From Bacteroidetes bacterium UBA7662 (GTDB lineage: Bacteria; Bacteroidota; Bacteroidia; UBA7662): DNA of 64,000 nt. The stretch spans positions 519,629 to 583,628 of the forward strand of contig DLHS01000015.1 of NCBI GenBank assembly GCA_002483345.1, in the 5' to 3' direction. The notes under the pieces are model-generated. The model saw nothing but the letters and a program-made list of their open reading frames with translations, did not search any database and was not told the DNA's origin. Positions 57,499 through 64,000 of the stretch are shown here, piece after piece (position 1 is the first letter of the stretch; every line of letters starts with the position of its first letter). The position numbers and the translations under genes are program-made.

Positions 57499-58374
57499 AT
57501 GTTCGTCAGCGGATTTACTTTTGTGCGCAATGCAATCCTGTATGATTATCCGATTGTGGAAGCCATACAATCTATCTTACCGGTTTGTGATGAAGTAGTG
57601 GTAGCCGTGGGGCGGAGTGATGATGACACCCTTGAACTGATTAAAAGCATTGATTCGCCCAAAATCCGCATACTCGAAACCGTTTGGGATGACAGTTTAC
57701 GGGAAGGCGGGCAGGTTCTTGCCGTTGAAACCAACAAAGCGTTCGATGCCATCTCCCCACATGCTGACTGGGCATTTTATATTCAGGGTGATGAAGTGAT
57801 TCATGAACAAGACCATGAGCTGATTCACAACGCCTTGCACTTTTATGCAGATAAAAATGAAATCCAGGGACTGCTTTTTAAATACCGGCATTTCTATGGT
57901 TCCTATGATTATGTAGGGCTGAGCCGGCGCTGGTACAGCCATGAAATACGTATTATCCGCAACGACCGCAAAATACGTTCGTACCGCGATGCTCAGGGGT
58001 TCAGAAGAGGTGATCAGAAATTAACGGTTGCCAGTATACCTGCCTGTGTATACCACTATGGTTGGGTAAAACATCCCGAATTACAGCAGGCCAAACAGCG
58101 TAGTTTCCATAAAATGTGGCATGATGATCAGTGGATGACCGAAAAGATACCCGACGTCACAGCATTTGATTACACTAATATTGACATACTGCAAAAATTT
58201 GAAGGCAGTCACCCGCAAGTAATGCAGCAACGCATTGCAGCCATGAACTGGAAGTTCGCCTTTGACCCTACCCAGGCACGCTGGACGCTGAAAAGCAGAC
58301 TTTTATTCTGGCTGGAACGGTTGTTGGGAAAACGGCCGTTTGAATACAGGAACTACAAAGTCAAAAACTCATGA
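57499..58374 (+). CDS. Glycosyltransferase-like protein (GT2 type)
   Basis: 291 aa. FTFVRNAILYDYPIVEAIQS and VVAVGRSDDDTLELI are typical of the N-terminal GT-A part; YIQGDEVIHEQD replaces the DXD motif. The C-terminal half contains HYGWVKHPELQQAKQ. The sugar and acceptor are unknown. ATGA overlap with the amidase gene. Confidence 0.85.
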   Translation: MFVSGFTFVRNAILYDYPIVEAIQSILPVCDEVVVAVGRSDDDTLELIKSIDSPKIRILETVWDDSLREGGQVLAVETNKAFDAISPHADWAFYIQGDEVIHEQDHELIHNALHFYADKNEIQGLLFKYRHFYGSYDYVGLSRRWYSHEIRIIRNDRKIRSYRDAQGFRRGDQKLTVASIPACVYHYGWVKHPELQQAKQRSFHKMWHDDQWMTEKIPDVTAFDYTNIDILQKFEGSHPQVMQQRIAAMNWKFAFDPTQARWTLKSRLLFWLERLLGKRPFEYRNYKVKNS

Positions 58375-58997
58375 GGGCAAAATATTTACTACTTTTTCTT
58401 TTAGTAATATTTTCAATCAAAGGGAATGGGCAAGACACTTCTTCTTATGACAAGTGGTTACCCGACTATTGCTCGTCTCCCCGAAACAAGGCAGTTCGCT
58501 ATGTCATGTTACACTACACCAGCAATGCGCTGGTAAATCCGGCAAACCCGCTGGAAGTCGATAAAGTCATTGATATTTTCAAAAAATACAAGGTTTCCTC
58601 CCACTATCTCATTGACCGGGATGGACAGCTCTACCGGCTGGTTGATGAAAAAAGGGTGGCCTATCATGCCGGAAAAGGTATGTTGCCAGCAGATGCCACC
58701 ACCAAAGATGCCATGAACGGACAAAGCATCGGAATTGAACTCATGGCAGTCGGTACTGCAGAAGAAATGGCCTTACTGGGCGTAAAAGACTATGAAGTCA
58801 TTCCGAATTATGCCAAAGGTTTTACAGAGGCGCAATACCATGCCTTGCAGTGCCTGCTGGAAGATATCCGGCAGCGACATCCGCTGGTTCGGCTGAACCA
58901 AAAACATATAGTCGGGCACGATTCGTATGCCCCTCAAAGACGGGGTGATCCGGGAAAACTGTTCCGTTGGGAAAAGCTTTGTCTGCCCGACCAATAA
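58371..58997 (+). CDS. N-acetylmuramoyl-L-alanine amidase (Amidase_2)
   Basis: 208 aa: signal peptide (LLLFLLVIFSIKGNGQ), then the AmpD/PGRP-like zinc amidase: YVMLHYTSNA (zinc His), SSHYLIDRDGQLYRLV, GQSIGIELMAVG, and IVGHDSYAPQRRGDPG (zinc His, C-terminal Asp). It cuts the amide between MurNAc and L-Ala in the periplasm. Coupled by 4 bp to the upstream glycosyltransferase. Confidence 0.93.
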   Translation: MRAKYLLLFLLVIFSIKGNGQDTSSYDKWLPDYCSSPRNKAVRYVMLHYTSNALVNPANPLEVDKVIDIFKKYKVSSHYLIDRDGQLYRLVDEKRVAYHAGKGMLPADATTKDAMNGQSIGIELMAVGTAEEMALLGVKDYEVIPNYAKGFTEAQYHALQCLLEDIRQRHPLVRLNQKHIVGHDSYAPQRRGDPGKLFRWEKLCLPDQ

Positions 58998-59011
58998 AGC
59001 CTGATACCGCT

Positions 59012-59019
59012 TAGCTTTG
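59012..59019 (+). promoter_or_regulatory. -7 promoter element of the nfeD-like gene
   Basis: TAGCTTTG, a perfect TAnnTTTG, 15 nt before ATG 59035. Confidence 0.6.
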
Positions 59020-59034
59020 TAGTAAAGCCATTCC

Positions 59035-60357
59035 ATGCGTTATTTAATCCTTCTTCTCTGTTTCGGGTTCGTTTTTACAAGCCATGCGCAGGACAAAAAA
59101 GTTGTCTTTCAGTTTAAGATACAGGAAGAAATCGGCCCTGCTGCCTGGCGCACTACCCAAAAGGCTGTAGATGAAGCCGAACGACTGAAGGCAGACTACA
59201 TCCTGATACACATGAATACGTACGGGGGTATGGTGGATGCTGCAGACAGCATCCGTACCAAACTGCTGAATGCCAAACCTATCGTCATAGTCTTTATTGA
59301 TAACAATGCAGCCTCTGCAGGTGCACTCATTTCAATTGCCTGCGACAGCATTTATATGCGCAAAAGTGCCTCGATAGGTGCAGCAACTGTCGTAAACCAG
59401 ACCGGAGAGGTGGTTCCCGACAAATACCAATCCTATATGCGGGCTACCATGCGTGCGACGGCCGAATCTACCGGTCGCGACCCCAAGATAGCCGAAGCCA
59501 TGGTAGATCCTGCTGTCTACATTGAAGGCATTATAGACTCGGGAAAAGTGCTCACTTTCACCAGTTCAGAAGCGCTCAGGCATGGTTTTAGCAACGGTAC
59601 TGCTGAAAACATCCATGAAGCGCTGGCTTTGGCCGGCGTCAAAAATTATACGGTTGTCAAGCAGCAAATCACGGCCCTGGACAGGCTCATCAATTTCCTT
59701 ATTTCACCTGCAGTAAGCGGTATACTGATTTTGGTAATCATGGGGGGTATCTATTTTGAGTTGCAGACACCGGGTGTCGGATTCCCGTTGCTGGCGGCTG
59801 TAACAGCTGCTGTGCTGTACTTTGCCCCTTTGTACCTGGAAGGTCTGGCCGCAAACTGGGAAATTCTGGTATTTGCAGCAGGTCTGATTTTGCTGGGTAT
59901 TGAAATTTTTGTGATTCCGGGTTTTGGGGTAGCGGGCATTGCCGGTATTGCTGCCATCCTGACCGGTCTGATTTTTTCCCTGTTACAGAATGATGGTTTT
60001 GACCTGCAAATGACTGGAAGTGTAGAAATCTTTACCGCCTTAACAACCGTATTGATTCCTTTTACAGTTCTTATCATCTTCCTGTTACTGTATGGGGACA
60101 AACTCCTGCAATCAGGTCCCTTCCGAAGACTGGTTTTGCAGGATGTACAAGATGCAGCAGCAGGTTATGTAGTAGCGACCCAAAATCAGTATCTGGGAAG
60201 GAAGGCGCAGGCGGTCACGCCCCTGCGTCCAACCGGACGCATACAACTTGAGGGCAAACATCATGAAGCCCGTGCCGAATCCGGCTTTATTGAGGCCGGT
60301 ACTGAAGTAGAAGTCGTTGGTCAGGAACGCTTTGAGCTGATTGTGCGAAAATCTTAA
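59035..60357 (+). CDS. NfeD-family membrane-bound ClpP-class serine protease
   Basis: 440 aa: signal peptide (LILLLCFGFVFTSHAQ), a ClpP-like domain with MNTYGGMVDAADSI, nucleophile Ser in NNAASAGALISIACD and Lys in the KSASIGAAT stretch, four membrane helices at about 220-360, and a C-terminal OB-type NfeD domain (GRIQLEGKHHEARAESGFIE). Full-length members cut stomatin partners; no stomatin gene is beside it. Own promoter. Confidence 0.93.
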   Translation: MRYLILLLCFGFVFTSHAQDKKVVFQFKIQEEIGPAAWRTTQKAVDEAERLKADYILIHMNTYGGMVDAADSIRTKLLNAKPIVIVFIDNNAASAGALISIACDSIYMRKSASIGAATVVNQTGEVVPDKYQSYMRATMRATAESTGRDPKIAEAMVDPAVYIEGIIDSGKVLTFTSSEALRHGFSNGTAENIHEALALAGVKNYTVVKQQITALDRLINFLISPAVSGILILVIMGGIYFELQTPGVGFPLLAAVTAAVLYFAPLYLEGLAANWEILVFAAGLILLGIEIFVIPGFGVAGIAGIAAILTGLIFSLLQNDGFDLQMTGSVEIFTALTTVLIPFTVLIIFLLLYGDKLLQSGPFRRLVLQDVQDAAAGYVVATQNQYLGRKAQAVTPLRPTGRIQLEGKHHEARAESGFIEAGTEVEVVGQERFELIVRKS

Positions 60358-60410
60358 GCTTATTATCCTCCTGAATGCCGAATATACTTCGGTACACACG
60401 GGTATTTCGC

Positions 60411-60418
60411 TACCTTTG
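60411..60418 (+). promoter_or_regulatory. -7 promoter element of pyrG
   Basis: TACCTTTG, perfect, 23 nt before the pyrG ATG. Confidence 0.65.
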
Positions 60419-60441
60419 TATCCCGTACACAAAATCAGGCC

Positions 60442-62115
60442 ATGGCATCGGTGAAATATATTTTTGTGACGGGAGGCGTTACTTCCTCACTGGGTAAGGG
60501 CATAGTTTCGGCATCGTTGGCCAAACTGTTACAAGCCCGCGGTTACTCCGTCACTATACAGAAGTTCGACCCCTACATCAATGTAGATCCGGGCACGCTC
60601 AATCCCTACGAACACGGTGAATGTTATGTCACCGACGACGGTGCCGAAACCGATCTTGACCTGGGCCATTACGAGCGTTTCCTGAATGTACCTACCTCAC
60701 AAGCCAACAATGTAACGACCGGCCGGATATACCAGACTGTCATCGAAAAAGAACGCAAGGGAGATTATCTCGGAAAAACCGTTCAGGTTATTCCTCATAT
60801 CACCAATGAAATCAAACGCCGCTTCCAGATATTGGGTAAAAGTGGCAAATACGACATCATCATCACAGAAATCGGAGGTACCATAGGCGACATTGAATCA
60901 TTGCCTTATGTGGAAAGCCTCCGCCAGCTTCGTTTTGAATTGGGAGAAGGCAACTGTCTGGTGATACATCTCACCCTCATTCCTTATCTGAGTGCGGCCG
61001 GTGAACTTAAAACCAAACCAACCCAGCACTCAGTCAAGATGTTGCTGGAGCAGGGTGTTCAACCCGACATACTGGTTTGTCGCACAGAACATCCTATCAA
61101 CAAAGAAATCCGTCGCAAGGTGGGGCAATTCTGCAATGTGCAGCCGGAAGCCGTTATCGAAGCCATTGATGCCAGCACCATTTACGAAGTGCCCATGCAT
61201 ATGCTGAAAGAAGGCCTGGATGTTATCTCCCTCAAAAAACTCCATCTCCCCCATGAACAGCAGCCGGATATGGAACAATGGAAAACTTTTTTGTCAAGTC
61301 TCAAAAAACCGATGACGGAGGTCCGTATAGGACTGGTAGGCAAATACGTTGAGCTGAAAGATGCTTACAAATCGATTGCAGAGGCATTTTTACATGCCGG
61401 AGCTGCGAACCATTGCAAAGTAAATCTGGAGTGGATTCACTCAGAGCACCTTACCACCGACAATATTGTAGAAAAACTGGGCGAGCTGGACGGCGTGCTG
61501 GTTGCTCCGGGCTTTGGTCAGCGTGGTTGGGAGGGTAAGATTGAAGCCATTCGGTACGTCCGTGAAAACCACATCCCTTTCTTTGGTATTTGCCTCGGCA
61601 TGCAATGTGCGGTGATTGAATATGCCCGCAACGTTTTGGGTATGGAAGGCGCCAACTCGACAGAAATGGATCCTGAAACCCCCTTCCCTGTGATAGACCT
61701 GATGCATGAGCAAAAAGAAATTACCGATAAGGGTGGCACCATGCGTTTGGGTGCTTACCCCTGCAAGCTGAAAAAAGGCACCAGGGCAGCAGCTGCCTAC
61801 GATGATGTTCCTCAGGTTAAAGAACGTCACCGTCACCGCTACGAATTCAACAACGATTTTCTGGACCGTTTTCAGGATGGAGAAATGGTTATTTCCGGCG
61901 TTTACCCTGGTAAAAACCTGGTGGAGATGATAGAACTGAAAAAGCACCCCTGGTTTGTGGCTGCACAATTTCACCCTGAATACCGCAGCACGGTGATGAA
62001 TCCACATCCCCTTTTTGTAAGCTTCGTCAAAGCCTGCATGAATACCATTCCATACAGCAGGGTACAACAATCGAAAAGCAAAGTGAAAAACACGGGTGAT
62101 AAAGTAGTTATTTAA
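60442..62115 (+). CDS. pyrG: CTP synthase
   Basis: 557 aa. Amidoligase domain: FVTGGVTSSLGKGIVSASLA (P-loop), KFDPYINVDPGTLNPYEHGE, DDGAETDLDLGHYERF, EIGGTIGDIES. Glutaminase domain from about residue 290 with LVGKYVELKDAYKSIAEA, nucleophile C384 in GICLGMQC, and FHPEYRS. Converts UTP, glutamine and ATP to CTP. Monocistronic, 84 nt after the nfeD stop. Confidence 0.97.
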   Translation: MASVKYIFVTGGVTSSLGKGIVSASLAKLLQARGYSVTIQKFDPYINVDPGTLNPYEHGECYVTDDGAETDLDLGHYERFLNVPTSQANNVTTGRIYQTVIEKERKGDYLGKTVQVIPHITNEIKRRFQILGKSGKYDIIITEIGGTIGDIESLPYVESLRQLRFELGEGNCLVIHLTLIPYLSAAGELKTKPTQHSVKMLLEQGVQPDILVCRTEHPINKEIRRKVGQFCNVQPEAVIEAIDASTIYEVPMHMLKEGLDVISLKKLHLPHEQQPDMEQWKTFLSSLKKPMTEVRIGLVGKYVELKDAYKSIAEAFLHAGAANHCKVNLEWIHSEHLTTDNIVEKLGELDGVLVAPGFGQRGWEGKIEAIRYVRENHIPFFGICLGMQCAVIEYARNVLGMEGANSTEMDPETPFPVIDLMHEQKEITDKGGTMRLGAYPCKLKKGTRAAAAYDDVPQVKERHRHRYEFNNDFLDRFQDGEMVISGVYPGKNLVEMIELKKHPWFVAAQFHPEYRSTVMNPHPLFVSFVKACMNTIPYSRVQQSKSKVKNTGDKVVI

Positions 62116-62116
62116 G

Positions 62117-62124
62117 TACTTTTG
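62117..62124 (+). promoter_or_regulatory. -7 promoter element of yidC
   Basis: TACTTTTG, perfect TAnnTTTG, 1 bp after the pyrG stop and 21 nt before the yidC ATG. No terminator lies between pyrG and yidC, so read-through also seems possible. Confidence 0.6.
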
Positions 62125-62145
62125 TGCCCTTTATAAATCAACATT

Positions 62146-63951
62146 ATGGATCGTAATTCGATCATCGGATTGGTACTGATTGGCGTTATACTGGTCGTAT
62201 TTAATCTCTTCTTTCTGCCGGATGCTCCCAAAAAGGATCCTAATGCACCCCAACAAACGGTTGTAGCTGATTCCACTCATGCGGAAACCGGCCCGGCTGA
62301 GGCTCAGGTATTGAAACCGGTTGCTGACAGCAATACCACTGCCGAGCTTCAGGCTGCTTTTGGTGTATTTGCCCCGTTTGCGGCTGGTGAGCAAAAAACC
62401 TTTACCCTCGAAAACGACCTCATCCGGGTCACATTCAGCAACCAGGGGGGGCGGGTAAGTCAGGTGGAACTGAAAGAGTATAAAACATCGGACAGCCTGC
62501 CGCTGGTTTTGTTTTATCCGGAAGACAGCCGTTACAGCTACCAGTATTCAACCGGAAATCGCTCGGTTGAAACCGGCAACCTGTTCTTTCAGGCACAGGT
62601 TGAAGGCAATAAAATTCGTTTCCTCCTCCCATTCAGTGAAGGCAAGTTCCTCGAACACAATTACACTGTTCAGGACGGTAGTTATCTCGTAAACCACGAA
62701 GTACGCCTGGCAGGAATGGAAGAAGTGCTGGCCGGCAATATCGATTACACCCGCCTGAACTGGTCACTGACCAGTCCGCGTCAGGAAAGGGATGTAAAGG
62801 ATGAGCGGGCTAAGTCAGACATCTATTACAAATACCAGAACGACAGTCCAGATTACCTTAACATCACCAAATCCGACAACGAATCACTGAAAAACACGGT
62901 AAAATGGGTTTCCTTCAAACAGAAATTTTTCAGCACCACACTTATTGCCACAGAGGCTTTTGAAAGTGCGGAAGTGGCCGGTGGCCCCTATCGTTCAGAC
63001 AATAAAGTAGCTGATTTTAAGGCAGAAATGATTCTTCCCCTGGAACACAAAAAAGAAGAGTCGTTCTCCTTCCAGTTTTATTTCGGCCCTAACCACTACC
63101 GTACCCTGGCTGCCATGGACCTTGGCCTTGAAAAACAGGTACCCCTGGGGTGGGGAATCTTCGGGTGGGTGAATAAATACATTGTTATTCAGGTATTTAA
63201 CTGGCTCGACAGCTTTCACCTGGGCTATGGACTCATCATCTTCCTGCTTACCATCGTCATCAAGCTGATTCTGATGCCGTTTACCTACCGTTCGTATTTG
63301 TCGACAGCGAAAATGCGTGTGCTTAAGCCTGAAATTGATGAAATGAAGGCTAAATACGAGAAAGATCCGCAGAAACAGCAGGCTGAGCAGATGAAACTGT
63401 TCCAGAAAGCTGGTGTAAACCCGTTGGGAGGCTGCCTGCCACTGTTGCTGCAATTGCCGATTCTCATTGCCTTGTTCAACTTCTTCCCGGCCTCCATAGA
63501 GCTGCGTCAGCAGGCCTTCCTTTGGGCAGATGATCTTTCTACCTACGACAGCATCTGGACATTCGGGCATGTGCCGCTCATCAACACCATATATGGCGAC
63601 CACGTGAGTTTGTTCACCATCCTCATGACGGTTTCGACCCTGGTATACACCCGTCTGAACAATCAGATCAGTGGTGTAACAGGGCAGATGAAGGTATTGA
63701 GCTATATCATGCCGCTGATGTTCCTGGGTATCATGAACAACTATTCAGCCGCTCTGAGTTACTACTACTTCCTGGCGAATATGATCACTTTCGGTCAGCA
63801 ATGGATCATCCGTCGTTTTGTGGATGATGATGCGATTCACCGTAAAATTCAGGAGAATAAAAAGAAGCCGGTTAAAAAATCGCGTTTCCAGGCAAAACTG
63901 GAAGAGCTCAGCAAAACGGCACAACAGCGCCAGCAAGGCGGCAAAAAATAA
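62146..63951 (+). CDS. yidC: Membrane protein insertase YidC
   Basis: 601 aa: N-terminal helix (IIGLVLIGVILVVFNLFFL), a large periplasmic beta-domain at about 80-345, then the five-helix Oxa1 core (GYGLIIFLLTIVIKLILMPF, GVNPLGGCLPLLLQLPILIA, ALSYYYFLANMITFGQQW) and a basic tail (ENKKKPVKKSRFQAKLEEL). It inserts proteins into the inner membrane with or without Sec. No jag/mnmE neighbours lie in the window; the 49 bp after it hold nothing recognisable. Confidence 0.97.
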   Translation: MDRNSIIGLVLIGVILVVFNLFFLPDAPKKDPNAPQQTVVADSTHAETGPAEAQVLKPVADSNTTAELQAAFGVFAPFAAGEQKTFTLENDLIRVTFSNQGGRVSQVELKEYKTSDSLPLVLFYPEDSRYSYQYSTGNRSVETGNLFFQAQVEGNKIRFLLPFSEGKFLEHNYTVQDGSYLVNHEVRLAGMEEVLAGNIDYTRLNWSLTSPRQERDVKDERAKSDIYYKYQNDSPDYLNITKSDNESLKNTVKWVSFKQKFFSTTLIATEAFESAEVAGGPYRSDNKVADFKAEMILPLEHKKEESFSFQFYFGPNHYRTLAAMDLGLEKQVPLGWGIFGWVNKYIVIQVFNWLDSFHLGYGLIIFLLTIVIKLILMPFTYRSYLSTAKMRVLKPEIDEMKAKYEKDPQKQQAEQMKLFQKAGVNPLGGCLPLLLQLPILIALFNFFPASIELRQQAFLWADDLSTYDSIWTFGHVPLINTIYGDHVSLFTILMTVSTLVYTRLNNQISGVTGQMKVLSYIMPLMFLGIMNNYSAALSYYYFLANMITFGQQWIIRRFVDDDAIHRKIQENKKKPVKKSRFQAKLEELSKTAQQRQQGGKK

Positions 63952-64000
63952 CCGTCCCGCGTTCCTGCTCTCTGCGATGGCACGCTGATTTTTATGATGG

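Overview
The window is chromosomal DNA of a member of the Bacteroidota, probably on the Chitinophagia/Saprospiria/Sphingobacteriia side rather than an enteric Bacteroides; I cannot name a genus. The evidence is two very large secreted proteins with type IX secretion sorting domains (one type B, one type A), promoters with the Bacteroidota -7 element TAnnTTTG and almost no Shine-Dalgarno sequences, FtsX/MacB-type ABC exporters, LytTR regulation, ATP-dependent PEP carboxykinase, the DUF4159 and DUF6132 families, a CcmE with a CxxxY motif, and a BlaI plus M56-TonB gene pair.

Layout. 1-3.4 kb: an ABC exporter operon cut by the window start (two FtsX permeases, one membrane-fusion adaptor). 3.3-8.9 kb: small housekeeping genes (PAP2 phosphatase, mazG, a CxxC mini membrane protein, apbE, yqgE/algH, pdxH, trmN6 with a probable CTG start, an HdeD-like membrane protein). 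9.0-13.8 kb: a five-gene minus-strand operon that joins an efflux adaptor, an FtsX permease and its ATPase to a LytS/LytTR two-component pair; 14.0-16.5 kb is a divergent NarL-type regulator and 7TM-DISM histidine kinase. tRNA-Lys(UUU) lies at 16.7 kb. 17-28.5 kb is a surface-protein region: a 1.2-kaa SBBP/PKD protein, an outer-membrane barrel, an unknown anchored protein, then a 31-codon mini-ORF coupled to a 1942-aa beta-helix adhesin. 28.5-38.4 kb: SDR, pdhB, a persulfide/rhodanese cluster, miaA-rsmE-DUF4159, pyrD, mnmD, rarA. 38.5-40 kb: BlaI/M56-TonB pair with a double palindromic operator. 40.4-46.8 kb: ccmE-ccmF, DUF2520, kdsC-like, UbiA-like, maf, cdd. 46.8-56.7 kb: saccharopine-dehydrogenase-like gene, pckA, a membrane protein, a MuiA-like protein, an OmpA-family protein, and cystathionine beta-synthase with a signal-less BtuF-like protein. 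56.7-64 kb: two glycosyltransferases and an amidase, an NfeD protease, pyrG, yidC.

Most genes are ordinary. The unusual material is in the gaps. A repeat family with 19-bp terminal inverted repeats (consensus AGACATyGAGAnnnCGAGA) and TCTCGnn heptads occurs three times (32516-33049, 46097-46293, 48188-48367). A 288-bp near-palindrome fills 40061-40348. A six-unit 28-bp hairpin array with a constant CTACA loop lies beside a G-quadruplex motif at 32.7-32.9 kb. A further motif (AACTCC-n3-AACTCAGCG-n4-CTGCGTTAAAA) occurs at 30.4 and 32.6 kb, with a partial copy at 48.4 kb. Several repeats start at, or inside, stop codons of neighbouring genes, and different families are nested at 32.5-33.05 kb.

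Two other patterns stand out. At least six genes have a -7 box ending only 4-6 nt before the start codon, which predicts leaderless mRNAs. There is also a compact structured-RNA candidate at 52440-52517. No prophage, insertion sequence, CRISPR array or defence system was recognised.
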